From the NCBI GenBank assembly GCA_947504195.1, contig CANNGN010000005.1, forward strand, positions 175,196 through 239,195: a stretch of 64,000 nt of DNA, given 5' to 3'. The notes under the pieces were generated by a model. That model was not told where the DNA came from, ran no database searches, and saw only the letters and a list, made by a program, of their open reading frames with translations. Positions 18,218 to 28,480 of the stretch are shown here, piece after piece. Numbering within the stretch: the stretch's first letter is position 1; every line of letters begins with the position of its first letter. This DNA is from an uncultured Vibrio sp. (GTDB lineage: Bacteria > Pseudomonadota > Gammaproteobacteria > Enterobacterales > Vibrionaceae). The position numbers and the translations under genes were made by a program.

Positions 18218-19206
18218 TGAACATGACCAAACCCCTTCTAACCCTTTCTATTATTGCATCGTCGTCTGTATTAGCCCAAGACAGCCTTACTATTTATACT
18301 TACGATTCATTTGCTTCTGAATGGGGGCCGGGCCCGGCGGTTGAAAAAGCCTTTGAAGCGCAATGTGATTGTGATCTTAATTTTGTCGCGTTAGATGATG
18401 GTGTTTCTATTCTTAATCGTCTGAAGCTAGAAAGTAAAAATACGAAAGCAGATATTATTCTAGGGCTAGATGACAGTTTGATCGCTGAAGCCAAAACCAC
18501 GGGGTTACTGGAAAAAACTGAAGTTGACTTCTCAGAGCTAGCGGTACCCACTGGCTGGGAAGATGATACTTTCGTACCGTTTGATTTCGGCTACTTTGCG
18601 TTTGTGTATAACAAAAGCAAGCTTGAGAACCCACCTAAAAGCTTGAAAGAGCTTGTAGAACAAAGAGACGATATCAAGGTTATTTATCAAGATCCTCGAA
18701 CGTCAACTCCGGGACAAGGCTTTTTGTTTTGGATGAAGTCTGTATATGGCGATGATGCAGCACAAGCATGGAGTCAACTAGCTTCTAAAACGGTGACGGT
18801 GACAAAAGGTTGGTCAGAAGCCTACTCTATGTTCCTTAAGGGTGAATCGGATATGGTGCTGTCTTATACAACATCACCTGCTTACCATTTAATCGCAGAG
18901 AGCGATGATAATTATGCTACTGCTTCATTTGAAGAAGGACACTACTTACAAGTTGAAGTTGCCGCGCGTTTAAATACGTCATCTCAGCCAGAGCTTGCTC
19001 AGCAGTTTCTAGAGTTTATGTTAACCGATGAATTTCAAACCATTATTCCAACAGGTAACTGGATGTACCCTGCGACAAATATCGACTTACCTGAAGGTTT
19101 TGAAACGTTAAGTACTCCAGAAAATGCGTTGAGTTTTGAGCAAGAAGCAGTGACTTCTAACCGAAAAACTTGGATACGTGAATGGCAAAACGCACTCGCT
19201 AAATAA
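18217..19206 (+). CDS. thiB: Thiamine/TPP ABC transporter periplasmic-binding protein
   Basis: A 329-aa binding protein with a signal peptide (about residues 1-20, ending VLA before QDSLTIYTYDSF). The family motif TIYTYDSFASEWGPGPAVEKAFEAQC is clear, and GWSEAYSMFLKGESDMVLSYTTSPAYH is in the second lobe. The GTG at 18217 is chosen because AAGGAG lies eight bases upstream; an ATG two codons later is the alternative. It is first in the thiBPQ operon, under a TPP riboswitch, and its 3' end overlaps thiP. Confidence 0.94.
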   Translation: MNMTKPLLTLSIIASSSVLAQDSLTIYTYDSFASEWGPGPAVEKAFEAQCDCDLNFVALDDGVSILNRLKLESKNTKADIILGLDDSLIAEAKTTGLLEKTEVDFSELAVPTGWEDDTFVPFDFGYFAFVYNKSKLENPPKSLKELVEQRDDIKVIYQDPRTSTPGQGFLFWMKSVYGDDAAQAWSQLASKTVTVTKGWSEAYSMFLKGESDMVLSYTTSPAYHLIAESDDNYATASFEEGHYLQVEVAARLNTSSQPELAQQFLEFMLTDEFQTIIPTGNWMYPATNIDLPEGFETLSTPENALSFEQEAVTSNRKTWIREWQNALAK

Positions 19207-20812
19207 CCCAGTGAAGGGACGTTCTGTACCGAAATTAGGTCTAGGGGTCGCGGCATTCGTCGTGACCTTTGTTTTATCGTCACTACTGGCGTTAGTTTCT
19301 TATGCGCCCGATTTAAACCCAGAGTTGCTATGGCTAGACAGTTATTATCTTCATATTACGCAGTTTAGTTTCTATCAAGCATTACTATCCTCAGTATTTA
19401 GTGTTATTCCTGCCATTTTTGTTGCGATTGGTTTTCATCGTCGTCATTTTATCGCTAAGTCGCTACTGATTAAGTTATTTTCTACGACCTTAGTATTACC
19501 TGTTTTAGTTGGTGTCTTAGGTATTATCACTATTTATGGTCAAAGTGGCTGGTTGAATGATTTACTCGGCTTACTTGATATGTCATTGCCATTTTCAATC
19601 TACGGTTTAAACGGCATTTTATTAGCTCATATTTTCTTCAACCTACCTTACGCGACGCGGTTGTTCCTACTTAGTTTGGAATCTATTCCTGTTGAACAAG
19701 AAAAACTGGCTCTGCATTTAGGGTTAACGCCTTGGCATCGTTTTCGTCTTGTCGAATGGCCAAGAATAAGACAGCAACTGCCCCATGTTGTTGGGCTGGT
19801 TTTTATGCTTTGTTTTACCAGCTTTGCCACGGTAATGGCACTTGGCGGGGGGCCGCAAGCCACAACAATTGAATTGGCCATTTACCAAGCCATTAAATAT
19901 GACTTTGATTTACAAGCAGCCGCTCTATTATCACTTTGGCAAATCCTACTTTGTTCTAGTCTATCTCTAACGATTCAACGCTTTGCCAAACCGATTGAAG
20001 TCTCAACACAAACTGGAGGCAAGCGCCTTGTGTTATTCCGAGATTCTGCAATGGCTCGATGGTGGGACCGATTTTGGATTGCATTGGTCATTATTGTCGT
20101 CACGCCTCCTCTTTGCTCGGTTATTTTTAGTGGATTGAACGGTAAACTCATTTCCATTGTGCAAGACTCAGAATTTTGGCTCGCAGTATTTAACTCATTT
20201 CGTATTGCGATTCTTGCCAGTGTGATTGCGCTTTTTAGTGGCGTTGCCATTTTGAGTAGTAGCCGAATATGGCGCTTACGTCATGAAAATAGAAAAGCAG
20301 ACCTATTGGATTTATCGGGCACTATTATCTTGTTGACGCCAGGTTTAGTGTTGAGCACTGGATTATTTTTGCTTTTTCGTTCTTTTACCGATGTATTTAG
20401 TTTGAGCTATTGGATTGTTGTTGGTGTGAATGCTTTGATGGGATTGCCCTATGTTATCAAAACTCTGACCCAGCCAATGTGGCTTTTGGCAAAACAGTAT
20501 CAGCGTTTGAGTACCAGCTTAGGGATAAAGGGCTGGTCACGCTGGCGGTTGGTCGAATGGCGAGCCATGCGGCGGCCTATGTCGTATGCATTTGTGATCA
20601 GTTTTTTAGTTGCGCTCGGTGATTTGAGTGCGATTGCCTTATTTGGTACTCAAGACTTTCAGACGTTACCACTTTATCTTTATCGCTTGCTGGGAAGTTA
20701 TCAAATGGAGGCGGCCGCTGCGGTTGCATTTATTATGCTGCTGATTTGCTTACTCTGTTTCTATCTGGCTGAGCGTGTGTTTAAAGATCGAACGGGAGAA
20801 TCAACATGTTGA
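19178..20812 (+). CDS. thiP: Thiamine/TPP ABC transporter permease
   Basis: A 544-aa inner-membrane permease with two repeated binding-protein-dependent permease domains and about twelve helices. EAA-type cytoplasmic loops occur twice: EKLALHLGLTPWHRFRLVEWPRIR (near 175-198) and QRLSTSLGIKGWSRWRLVEWRAMR (near 447-470). The GTG at 19178 overlaps thiB by 29 bp; an in-frame GTG at 19211 is another candidate start. The stop overlaps the thiQ start by 7 bp. Confidence 0.93.
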   Translation: MNGKTHSLNNPVKGRSVPKLGLGVAAFVVTFVLSSLLALVSYAPDLNPELLWLDSYYLHITQFSFYQALLSSVFSVIPAIFVAIGFHRRHFIAKSLLIKLFSTTLVLPVLVGVLGIITIYGQSGWLNDLLGLLDMSLPFSIYGLNGILLAHIFFNLPYATRLFLLSLESIPVEQEKLALHLGLTPWHRFRLVEWPRIRQQLPHVVGLVFMLCFTSFATVMALGGGPQATTIELAIYQAIKYDFDLQAAALLSLWQILLCSSLSLTIQRFAKPIEVSTQTGGKRLVLFRDSAMARWWDRFWIALVIIVVTPPLCSVIFSGLNGKLISIVQDSEFWLAVFNSFRIAILASVIALFSGVAILSSSRIWRLRHENRKADLLDLSGTIILLTPGLVLSTGLFLLFRSFTDVFSLSYWIVVGVNALMGLPYVIKTLTQPMWLLAKQYQRLSTSLGIKGWSRWRLVEWRAMRRPMSYAFVISFLVALGDLSAIALFGTQDFQTLPLYLYRLLGSYQMEAAAAVAFIMLLICLLCFYLAERVFKDRTGESTC

Positions 20813-21510
20813 CGTTGGATCAAGTGAGCTACGAATACGACAGTGAGCGGTTTAAGTTTGATTTAACCGTTCATTCAGGTGAGATATTGGCATTAATGGG
20901 GGCGAGTGGGGCTGGGAAGTCAACATTACTTAGCTTGATAGCGGGGTTTATTCAGCCTAAGTCGGGGAGCATTGAGGTGAAGGGAACGTCTGTGTTAGGC
21001 CTGTCTCCATATCAGCGTCCATTCTCGATGTTATTCCAAGAACACAATTTGTTTGCTCATCTTAGTGTCGTAGAGAATATTTCGTTAGGTCTTAATCCGA
21101 GCTTGAAACTGAATGTGGCTCAACAACAACAAGTCATGGATGCAGCGGCACAGGTTGGAATAGGGCACTTGCTTGAACGGCTACCTAGTGAGCTATCAGG
21201 AGGACAAAGACAACGAATAGCGTTGGCTCGCTGTTTTGTTCAACCTAATCCTATTTGGCTTCTTGATGAGCCTTTCTCGGCATTGGATCCTATATTGCGC
21301 GTTGAGATGCTCGCTTTGGTAAAAAGCCTCGCTAAAGAGCGTGATATTACGGTGATCATGGTGTCGCATCATTTGAATGATATTCGAGCTATTGCTGACC
21401 GGTTTGCTTTTGTTGCGGAACATCAGGTGCTTGAGGTGGGGGAGATTGCAGCATTGGATCGAAATCACCTGAATACTCAGTTAGCTGATTTTGTTATCGC
21501 AGGGGAGTAA
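20806..21510 (+). CDS. thiQ: Thiamine/TPP ABC transporter ATP-binding protein
   Basis: A 234-aa ABC ATPase. Walker A GASGAGKST is at residues 32-40, the signature SELSGGQRQRIALARC near 127-142, Walker B IWLLDEPFSALDP near 148-160 and the switch His in MVSHHLNDIRA near 184-194. It is the last gene of the riboswitch-controlled thiBPQ operon and is followed by a strong terminator. Confidence 0.95.
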   Translation: MLTLDQVSYEYDSERFKFDLTVHSGEILALMGASGAGKSTLLSLIAGFIQPKSGSIEVKGTSVLGLSPYQRPFSMLFQEHNLFAHLSVVENISLGLNPSLKLNVAQQQQVMDAAAQVGIGHLLERLPSELSGGQRQRIALARCFVQPNPIWLLDEPFSALDPILRVEMLALVKSLAKERDITVIMVSHHLNDIRAIADRFAFVAEHQVLEVGEIAALDRNHLNTQLADFVIAGE

Positions 21511-21513
21511 AAA

Positions 21514-21543
21514 GAAAAACTCGAGATAAACTCGAGTTTTTTA
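21514..21543. terminator. Bidirectional terminator between thiQ and darP
   Basis: The stem AAAAACTCGAG pairs with CTCGAGTTTTTT around ATAAA, placed between two convergent genes. Confidence 0.9.
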
Positions 21544-21563
21544 GGATATTTGTTTTTACAGAA

Positions 21564-22088
21564 TCAAAATTCGTCGTCTAACTCTTTGATGAGTTGAAAT
21601 ATTTCGCGAGAAGCACGAGGGGGTTTTGAGTTTTGTTTTTCTTTTTTAGCTTGGCGAGCAAGTTGACGCAAGCGTTGACGCTCTGCATTGGGATAAAGTG
21701 CTAAAACGGCTTCTACGGCTTCATCACCTTCAGTGACGACTCTATCACGCAACTGTTCTAGCTTGTGTAATGCGGCTGTAGATTGGGCATGTTTGTTGTG
21801 ATATTTGTCTAGTGCTGCTTGAATTGGCTCTGGATCAATGGAGCGCATAACCTTGCCAATATACTGCAATTGACGGCGACGAGCCTCGTTCTTAAATCGC
21901 TGAGCATTGTGAATCGCATCCGCTAGATCTTCAGGAATAGGAAACTTCTCTAACACGGAGGGCTTGAGTTCCACTAACTCTTCTCCTAACTTTTGTAGGA
22001 TGAGCATATCGTTTTTCATCTCGGTTTTACTGACCAAAATGATTTCTTCTTCTTCTTCCCAAGGGGCTTTTTGATTTTTACGAGCCAT
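21564..22088 (-). CDS. darP: Ribosome-associated protein DarP (YjgA family)
   Basis: A 174-aa basic/acidic helical protein of the YjgA/DUF615 family, which binds pre-50S particles and helps ribosome maturation. The start [25 protein letters not shown] is typical, followed by the conserved [29 protein letters not shown] region and [13 protein letters not shown]. It is divergent from pmbA, the usual neighbourhood in enterics and vibrios. Confidence 0.93.
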   Translation of the reverse strand: MARKNQKAPWEEEEEIILVSKTEMKNDMLILQKLGEELVELKPSVLEKFPIPEDLADAIHNAQRFKNEARRRQLQYIGKVMRSIDPEPIQAALDKYHNKHAQSTAALHKLEQLRDRVVTEGDEAVEAVLALYPNAERQRLRQLARQAKKEKQNSKPPRASREIFQLIKELDDEF

Positions 22089-22197
22089 GATCTCTTTACT
22101 TTGCCGTTTGCGATATACGCTATTTTAGCAAGAATTATGGGGAGAAAGTGAAATTCTTGTTATGCTATCTAAATATAAAAAAGAGAATTGACGATTT

Positions 22198-23544
22198 ATG
22201 GATATTAAACAGCAAGTAATACAACAAAGAGCTGAATTAGAGTCGGCAGTTTCAAAGGCTCTTGAAATGGCATCAGCAAGCGCAGACGCGGCAGAAGTCG
22301 CCATTAATAAGAGTACAGGCCTGAGTGTATCGACTCGCTTTTGTGAAGTAGAGAATGTTGAATTTAACAGTGATGGGGCGCTTGGCATCACGGTTTACCG
22401 CAAAGGTAAGAAAGGCAGCGCATCCACATCTGATCTGAGTGAAAAAGCGATAGAACAAACGGTTTTTGCGGCTCTTGATATAGCTCAATATACCTCTGAA
22501 GATCCTTGTGCTGGCCCGGCGGATAAAGAATTTTTGGTCAAAGAGATTCCAGATTTAGACCTGTTCCACCCTGATGAGCCCAATCCTGATCATGCAGCCA
22601 AGGTTGCCATTGAGGCTGAGCAAGCTGCATTGAATTATAGCGAGCGTATTAAGCAGAGCGATGGTGCAAGTTACGACAGTCACTATGGTGTTCGAGTGTA
22701 TGGTAACAGCCATGGGTTACTTGCAAGTTATGCCTCAAGCCGACACAGTGTTAGCTGTAGCGTCATTGGTCAAGGGAAAAATGGTGAGATGGAGCGCGAC
22801 TATAGCTACAGCGTTGCAAGACATAAAGATGATTTATGGGCGGCGAGTAAAGTAGGGCATTTAGCCGCAGAGCGTACCGTTAGCCGACTTGATCCTCGAA
22901 AACTTAAGACAGGGCAATACCCGGTTATGTTTGCCCCTGATGTTGCAACTGGATTAATGGGTCATTTAGTCATGGCTATTAGTGGTGGTAACCTCTATCG
23001 TAAATCTTCATTTTTACTGGATAAACTTGGTGAGACCATTCTTCCTACTTGGTTCAACATCACTGAGCGACCTCATGTATTACGTGGCTTAGCTTCAACG
23101 CCTTTTGATAGCGAAGGGGTAAAAACGACCGACTTAGACATTATTACCGACGGACAGTTGGCGACGTATCTTCTGACCAGCTACTCTGGAAGAAAACTCA
23201 AAATGAACCCAACTGGCCATGCCGGGGGAATTCATAACTGGTTTGTCGCCTCGTCATCGGATCTGAATTTTGAGCAGATGTTGAAAGAGCTTGGCACCGG
23301 CTTCTTGGTAACGGAAGTCATGGGGCAAGGGGTGAATATCGTTAATGGCGATTACTCTCGTGGCGCAGCGGGATTTTGGGTCGAAAATGGGGAAATTCAA
23401 TACCCAGTTTCAGAAATCACCATTGCGAGCTCTTTACCTGATATGTTTAAAAACATTGTCGCGGTAGGTAATGATGTTGATGTGCGTTCGCAAGTTCATA
23501 CCGGTTCAATTTTGATTGAATCGATGAAGGTAGCGGGCGAGTAG
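22198..23544 (+). CDS. pmbA: Metalloprotease subunit PmbA (TldE)
   Basis: A 448-aa member of the TldD/PmbA family. With TldD, encoded elsewhere, it forms a heterodimeric zinc protease that degrades unfolded peptides and processes modified peptides. Typical stretches are [23 protein letters not shown] near residues 43-65, [19 protein letters not shown] near 294-312, and [32 protein letters not shown] near 390-421. As expected for the E subunit it lacks the HEXXXH zinc site of TldD. Confidence 0.95.
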   Translation: MDIKQQVIQQRAELESAVSKALEMASASADAAEVAINKSTGLSVSTRFCEVENVEFNSDGALGITVYRKGKKGSASTSDLSEKAIEQTVFAALDIAQYTSEDPCAGPADKEFLVKEIPDLDLFHPDEPNPDHAAKVAIEAEQAALNYSERIKQSDGASYDSHYGVRVYGNSHGLLASYASSRHSVSCSVIGQGKNGEMERDYSYSVARHKDDLWAASKVGHLAAERTVSRLDPRKLKTGQYPVMFAPDVATGLMGHLVMAISGGNLYRKSSFLLDKLGETILPTWFNITERPHVLRGLASTPFDSEGVKTTDLDIITDGQLATYLLTSYSGRKLKMNPTGHAGGIHNWFVASSSDLNFEQMLKELGTGFLVTEVMGQGVNIVNGDYSRGAAGFWVENGEIQYPVSEITIASSLPDMFKNIVAVGNDVDVRSQVHTGSILIESMKVAGE

Positions 23545-23586
23545 GACTTATTTGAAAGGTTGGCATCGTTATTTAGCCAATATACA

Positions 23587-23626
23587 AAAGCCGCCACATT
23601 AATGAAATTATGTGGCGGCTTTTTGT
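23587..23626. terminator. Bidirectional terminator after pmbA
   Basis: A 14-bp stem AAAAGCCGCCACAT/ATGTGGCGGCTTTT with a T run, between convergent pmbA and the chemoreceptor gene. Confidence 0.93.
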
Positions 23627-23650
23627 TATAGGGCTATTTAAAAAGCCGAT

Positions 23651-24940
23651 TTACAGTTTAAGGTTACTTACTGCTTGCGAAACACTTTCCGCACCTTCAT
23701 GAATATCATCGATTTTGGTTGATACTTCTGCAATTCGAGAGTTTGTTGTTTCTGAAAGTTCAGAGACTTGAGACATAATCCCAGTGACACTTTCGGTCAG
23801 AGATATATTTTGTTCGACCACTTTATTGATTTCGCCTGTTGCAGTGGATGTGTGAGTGGCTAATTTTCTTACTTCATCAGCAACGACTGCAAACCCTCTG
23901 CCTTGTTCTCCTGCTCGAGCTGCTTCAATCGCAGCGTTTAGTGCGAGCAAGTTGGTTTGATCGGCGATACCTTGAATTGTTTTTACGATCTCAGAGATGT
24001 CTTGAGAAAGATTGACGAGTTGCTCAATTTTCTCAATTGATGACACAATGCTCTGATTCATTTCATTTGAACTTTCTACAGACTCTTTTAACGTGTGGCT
24101 GCCTTCTTGGGCGATTTGTGAGGTTTCTAACGCTGTGTTGTAAGCGATTTGAGCGGTCTCTTTGACTTGTCGTTCATCATTAACTCGATGCGTAACATCG
24201 ACCGCAAATTTCACCACTTTATAGACTTTGTTGTTTTGGTCGAGAATAGGGCAATATGATGCTTGAATCCAGATTTCATTGCCGCGACTATCTTTACGCT
24301 GAAATCGATTTGTGAACGATTGATTGTTGCTTAGATCTTGCCAGAACTTAGGGTTTTCTTGGTAAAAATCATCGAAGCAGAACATCCGATGATGATGCCC
24401 CTTAATGTCATCTAAAGAGTAACCCAAAGCATTTAGAAAATTGGAGTTTGCTGTAATGATTGTGCCATCAGTTTCAAACTCGATAACTGCGTAAGTGTTA
24501 TCTATAGCAATGAGCCGGTCATTGTTACTTTGAGCTTTTAGAAAGTCCTCTGTCACATCAGAAGCAATTTTCATTGCTCCTTTAACTTCACCTTGTTCAA
24601 AAATGGGGAAGTAAGTAGCTTCTATAACAATTAATTCACCATCTTTTTTGAAACGTTTAAATGTACCTTTCTGAGGAACTCCCTTGGATATCTCATCCCA
24701 AAAATTACGATACTCACTGGAGTTTGTATAGTTAGCGTCGCAAAACATTCGATGATGCTTGCCAATGACTTCGTTTTCCTGATATCCCAGAGCGCCTAAA
24801 AAGTGGGAGTTTACTTTTAGGATATTACCTTGAGTATCAAATTCAATGGTTGCCATTGATTGGTTCAATGACTCAAGTATATTATGCTCCCATTGAGCTT
24901 CGGGAGATGGATTTGGTTCGGCTTTCTTTTTAAAAAACAT
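23651..24940 (-). CDS. Soluble double-PAS methyl-accepting chemotaxis-type transducer
   Basis: A 429-aa cytoplasmic receptor with no transmembrane helices. Two PAS domains with PAC extensions lie at about 20-132 and 140-255; each has a HHRMFC motif ([12 protein letters not shown] and [12 protein letters not shown]). The C-terminal signalling domain (about 260-429) has the CheW/CheA-contacting hairpin [20 protein letters not shown] near 325-344 followed by [16 protein letters not shown]. The layout and size resemble BdlA of Pseudomonas and Aer-like receptors. The short helical region flanking the hairpin leaves little room for adaptation sites. It may sense redox, a cofactor or a small ligand; the signal is unknown. 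Confidence 0.87.
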   Translation of the reverse strand: MFFKKKAEPNPSPEAQWEHNILESLNQSMATIEFDTQGNILKVNSHFLGALGYQENEVIGKHHRMFCDANYTNSSEYRNFWDEISKGVPQKGTFKRFKKDGELIVIEATYFPIFEQGEVKGAMKIASDVTEDFLKAQSNNDRLIAIDNTYAVIEFETDGTIITANSNFLNALGYSLDDIKGHHHRMFCFDDFYQENPKFWQDLSNNQSFTNRFQRKDSRGNEIWIQASYCPILDQNNKVYKVVKFAVDVTHRVNDERQVKETAQIAYNTALETSQIAQEGSHTLKESVESSNEMNQSIVSSIEKIEQLVNLSQDISEIVKTIQGIADQTNLLALNAAIEAARAGEQGRGFAVVADEVRKLATHTSTATGEINKVVEQNISLTESVTGIMSQVSELSETTNSRIAEVSTKIDDIHEGAESVSQAVSNLKL

Positions 24941-25074
24941 ACTTGCCTCAGGTTTTATTATTATAAATTAGTCCTGAAACTATAGTTACTTTTCCTTAGT
25001 TTGCTAAAAATTTGATCTTCTGCACATTTAGAAGTGTTATCCACGTAACAAAAATATGGTTATTAATGTAACAA

Positions 25075-26430
25075 TTATGCAAATAGTGTTGCGAGACCCA
25101 AGAAAACAGATAATCCAACGACGTCGGTGACTGTGGTTAATGCCATCCCACCCGCTAATGCAGGATCGATCTTCATTCTCTTGAGTAAGATAGGAATACT
25201 CACGCCAGCAACACCGGCAACGATTAAGTTCGTTAGCATGGCACAGGAGATAAACAAGCCAAGCATCATACTTCCTTTCCAGAACATAACGATCCCACCA
25301 ATAATGACCGCCCAAGCTACGCCATTGAGTAAGCCAATTGCCGCTTCTTTTAGAAGTAATTCACGTTGGTTACTTTCACCGATATGCCCCAACGCAAGAC
25401 CTCGTATAACCAAGGCGACAGTTTGGTTTCCTGCCACACCGCCCATTGAGGGAACTATAGTCATTAATACTGCAACCGCAGCCATTTCTTCTAATGTGGC
25501 TTCGAACATATTGGAGACTGATGCTGCAGCTAGAGCGGCAAGGACATTAGCACCAAGCCAGATGCTTCTTTTTCGGGCCGATTTTACAACTGGAGCAAAG
25601 GTATCTTCTTCATCGTCCATACCTGCCATGCTCATCATGGTGTGTTCGGCATCTTCACGAATGACGTCAACGACATCATCGATGGTAATACGACCGACTA
25701 AGTGACCGTTTTGATCGACAACTGGGGCTGACACCCAGTTTCGGCGTTCAAATAGGCTTGCCACATCGCTATCTGGAGTTTCAACGGAAATGGCTTCATC
25801 GGCGTCATCCATGATATCGACTATTTTGACATCGGGTTGAGTTGTGATCAGTGTGGTGAGCGATAAATGACCAATTAATTTACTCTCGGCATCAATGACA
25901 TAGAGCGCATCGGTTGCGTGAGGTAATTCTCCTTTTATTCGCAAATAACGTAATACCACGTCAACATCAACATCGCCCCGAATCGTTATGACATCGGTAT
26001 TCATCAATGAGCCAGCACTGTCTTCCGGATAGGAAAGGGCCATTTCTACTCGTTGACGATTTGCCTCATCCATTTGAGACAGAATTTCTTTGGAAAGATC
26101 GTCAGGTAAACTACGCAGTACATAGGCGACATCATCGGTTTCCATCCCCTCTGTCGCTTCAACGAGAAGCTCAGGAGCCATGGTAGAAACCAGAGCATCT
26201 TTCACATCTTCGTTTAGTTCATCAAGAATTTCGCCGTAATCTTCAGGGTCGGTTAATTGCCAAAGAACTTGACGACTTTTTCGAGGGGAAGCTTCCAGAA
26301 GAATGGCAATATCTTCTGGCTCCATATCTTGGAGTTGACGGCGGACATGAACATATCGGCCGTTATCGAGCGCATCTGCTATTTGCTGGAGGGTTTGGTG
26401 AGCTTGGTCGTACTCTATTTGCTCTGCCAT
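25075..26430 (-). CDS. mgtE: Magnesium transporter MgtE
   Basis: A 451-aa Mg2+ channel. The N-terminal MgtE_N superhelical domain (about 20-130) is followed by two CBS domains (about 135-255, with the phrase LVGRITIDDVVDVIREDAEHTMM at the end) and a membrane domain with five helices (about 285-451). The pore motif region VPSMGGVAGNQTVALVIRGLALGHI and PALAGGMALTTVTDVVGLSVFLGLA carries the conserved Gly and Asp residues. The cytoplasmic domains close the pore when Mg2+ is high. It is a stand-alone gene upstream of the ptsO block in transcription direction. Confidence 0.95.
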   Translation of the reverse strand: MAEQIEYDQAHQTLQQIADALDNGRYVHVRRQLQDMEPEDIAILLEASPRKSRQVLWQLTDPEDYGEILDELNEDVKDALVSTMAPELLVEATEGMETDDVAYVLRSLPDDLSKEILSQMDEANRQRVEMALSYPEDSAGSLMNTDVITIRGDVDVDVVLRYLRIKGELPHATDALYVIDAESKLIGHLSLTTLITTQPDVKIVDIMDDADEAISVETPDSDVASLFERRNWVSAPVVDQNGHLVGRITIDDVVDVIREDAEHTMMSMAGMDDEEDTFAPVVKSARKRSIWLGANVLAALAAASVSNMFEATLEEMAAVAVLMTIVPSMGGVAGNQTVALVIRGLALGHIGESNQRELLLKEAAIGLLNGVAWAVIIGGIVMFWKGSMMLGLFISCAMLTNLIVAGVAGVSIPILLKRMKIDPALAGGMALTTVTDVVGLSVFLGLATLFA

Positions 26431-26549
26431 TTTTTCTACCCTCTATTTTCTAACTTTTATCCGCTAATAGTAACGTATCTTGTTGAGCAATCAACTCAAG
26501 TTAATCGTTTTAAATAGTATTTTTAATCCGCTAGAAGCAGCAATATCGC

Positions 26550-26828
26550 TTATTCTTGTTCTTCGAATTTATCTTCAATCAGATGGCAAATTGCTTCTAA
26601 TGAGGATTCTGCATCGTCACCGTTTGCTGAAATGGTAACGTACTGTCCTTGCGCTGATTCCAGCATAAGTAATCCCATTACACTATCCGCTGTTGCTTCT
26701 TTTCCTTCTTGATTTTGAATGGAGATAATAGCAGAGAAGGACTGAGCAAGTTCAACGAGTTTCATTGCAGCTCGTGCATGTAAGCCAAGTCTATTTTGAA
26801 TTAAGACAGTACGGTTAGCTTGCGACAT
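26550..26828 (-). CDS. ptsO: Phosphocarrier protein NPr of the nitrogen PTS
   Basis: A 92-aa HPr paralogue. The phosphorylation site is His17 in [16 protein letters not shown]; the regulatory-serine region reads [17 protein letters not shown]. It takes phosphate from EI-Ntr and passes it to PtsN, encoded two genes upstream. It is the last gene of the rpoN-hpf-ptsN-rapZ-ptsO run, 11 bp after rapZ. Confidence 0.95.
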   Translation of the reverse strand: MSQANRTVLIQNRLGLHARAAMKLVELAQSFSAIISIQNQEGKEATADSVMGLLMLESAQGQYVTISANGDDAESSLEAICHLIEDKFEEQE

Positions 26829-26839
26829 AAGAAAGGGTC

Positions 26840-27697
26840 CTACTGATTTTTTTCCAATGAGGTATGACGAATTTGTACTTGATGACCGTTAGCGATAAAG
26901 TGCTCGCCAATTTTTTGAGTCAAATAGACTGAACGATGTTTGCCCCCAGTACAGCCAATAGCGACCGTAAGGTAGCTGCGGTTATTGGTTTCTAAGGCAT
27001 CCAGCCAATGCTCGAAAAAGTTCTGGATCTGCAGCTTCATATCGACAACATCTTGATGACTTTCTAAAAAGGTTTGTACTGGAGTATCAAGTCCAGTGAA
27101 GACTCTTAACTCTGGTTCCCAGTGAGGGTTTGGTAAAAAACGGACATCAAAAACATAATCTGCATCGCTTGGTAGGCCATATTTGAAACCAAACGATTGA
27201 AACACCATGACGAGCTCTTTACGTTCTCGGCCTTCTACTCGGGTTCTAACCATTTCACTCAGGTCATGGATAGATTTATCTGTTGTATTGATCAGAAGAT
27301 CTGCATGTTCACGCAGAGCTGTTAGTAGCGAACATTCCAATTCAATTGCTTGATCTAAAGAAAGACGACTATCGGAGATGGTGAGAGGGTGAATGCGTCG
27401 GGTTTCGCTGTAGCGTTTGAGTAATGTTTCTTTGCTTGCATCGATAAATAAGACATTAACATCGTTACTGTCTTTTAACTCACCAAGTGTCTGCTGAATA
27501 TGCTCTGGGTCTTTAGGTAGATTTCGAATATCGATACTAACGGCCACATTTTGCTTGCCGTTTTGAATAGATTGAATAAATGGGTCGAGTAAACTGACAG
27601 GTAAATTATCGACACAATAGTAACCAAGGTCTTCTAAGACACGTAATGCAACGCTCTTTCCTGCTCCAGATTGACCACTGACGACGATAACACGCAT
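26840..27697 (-). CDS. rapZ: RNase adapter protein RapZ
   Basis: A 285-aa protein with a P-loop kinase-like N-terminal half (GQSGAGKS at residues 8-15) and a C-terminal sensory domain with [12 protein letters not shown] [30 protein letters not shown] and CTGGKHRSV motifs. In enterics it binds glucosamine-6-phosphate and guides RNase E to the GlmZ small RNA. It lies between ptsN (13-bp gap) and ptsO (11-bp gap), so it belongs to the same operon. Confidence 0.95.
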   Translation of the reverse strand: MRVIVVSGQSGAGKSVALRVLEDLGYYCVDNLPVSLLDPFIQSIQNGKQNVAVSIDIRNLPKDPEHIQQTLGELKDSNDVNVLFIDASKETLLKRYSETRRIHPLTISDSRLSLDQAIELECSLLTALREHADLLINTTDKSIHDLSEMVRTRVEGRERKELVMVFQSFGFKYGLPSDADYVFDVRFLPNPHWEPELRVFTGLDTPVQTFLESHQDVVDMKLQIQNFFEHWLDALETNNRSYLTVAIGCTGGKHRSVYLTQKIGEHFIANGHQVQIRHTSLEKNQ

Positions 27698-27710
27698 AAT
27701 TTAATCTCAA

Positions 27711-28163
27711 CTAATTTGGTTGACCGAGCATTATATTATACAAGCTTTCATCGCTTTCTGCTTTGCGTAGCGCTTTTAGTACTTGCTTATCATTGAGTCT
27801 TTCTGCCATCAGAGACAACGTCTTTAGGTGTTCCTGACATTGATCTTCTGGGACTAAAAGAGCAAATAGAATATCAATAGGTCGATGATCGATAGCATCG
27901 AAATCGATAGGTTCTTCGCATTGAATGAGAACCGCAACGGCATTATCTAGTGATGTCATCCGAGCATGAGGAATCGCAATACCATTACCAATTCCTGTTG
28001 TCCCTACTTTTTCACGTGACAGCATACATTCAAACAGATCATGAGAACTTAACCCTGAGTACTGAGCTGCTATTTCACTGATGATTTCTAGGGCTCTTTT
28101 TTTACTTGAACATTGGACTCCACTTTTAGTGCAGTCCAATGCTAATACATCACTTAATTGCAT
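27711..28163 (-). CDS. ptsN: PTS IIA-like nitrogen-regulatory protein PtsN
   Basis: A 150-aa EIIA-Ntr protein of the fructose/mannitol EIIA fold. The phosphorylated histidine is His66 in IGNGIAIPHARM. It regulates potassium transport and other targets according to its phosphorylation state in enterics. The gene begins 2 bp after the hpf stop, in the conserved rpoN-downstream cluster. Confidence 0.95.
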   Translation of the reverse strand: MQLSDVLALDCTKSGVQCSSKKRALEIISEIAAQYSGLSSHDLFECMLSREKVGTTGIGNGIAIPHARMTSLDNAVAVLIQCEEPIDFDAIDHRPIDILFALLVPEDQCQEHLKTLSLMAERLNDKQVLKALRKAESDESLYNIMLGQPN

Positions 28164-28165
28164 AA

Positions 28166-28453
28166 TTAATGGTTACTTAATTTTTCTTTATGTTTATTGA
28201 GTTGGCGAACCAGTTTATCCACCAAACTATCAATCGCTGCGTACATATTTTCGTTATCAGCTGTCGCATGAATCTCACCACTGTTTACGTGAAGAGTTGC
28301 TTCTGCTATTTGCTGATTTTTTTCGACCTTAAGGATAACCTGAACACTGTTAATATGCTCAAAAAAACGTTCAAGCTTGTTGAATTTTGTCCTGACATAT
28401 TCTTGCATCGAGTCGGTAAGATCAATGTGATGGCCACTAATATTAATTTGCAT
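28166..28453 (-). CDS. hpf: Ribosome hibernation promoting factor HPF (short form)
   Basis: A 95-aa protein of the short HPF/YfiA family. It starts MQINISGHHIDLTDSMQEYVRTKFNKLERFF, with the conserved ATADNENMYAAIDSLVDKLVRQLNKHKEK near the C-terminus. It binds 30S subunits and promotes inactive 100S dimers in stationary phase. It is 27 bp downstream of rpoN and just before ptsN. Confidence 0.95.
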   Translation of the reverse strand: MQINISGHHIDLTDSMQEYVRTKFNKLERFFEHINSVQVILKVEKNQQIAEATLHVNSGEIHATADNENMYAAIDSLVDKLVRQLNKHKEKLSNH

Positions 28454-28480
28454 ATACGTTCCTTCTCTCTTCTTTAGTGA

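Noticed and set aside
25037..25315. A 92-residue frame overlapping the end of mgtE
   Set aside because: It is a shifted frame of the mgtE membrane region with no ribosome site or family resemblance.
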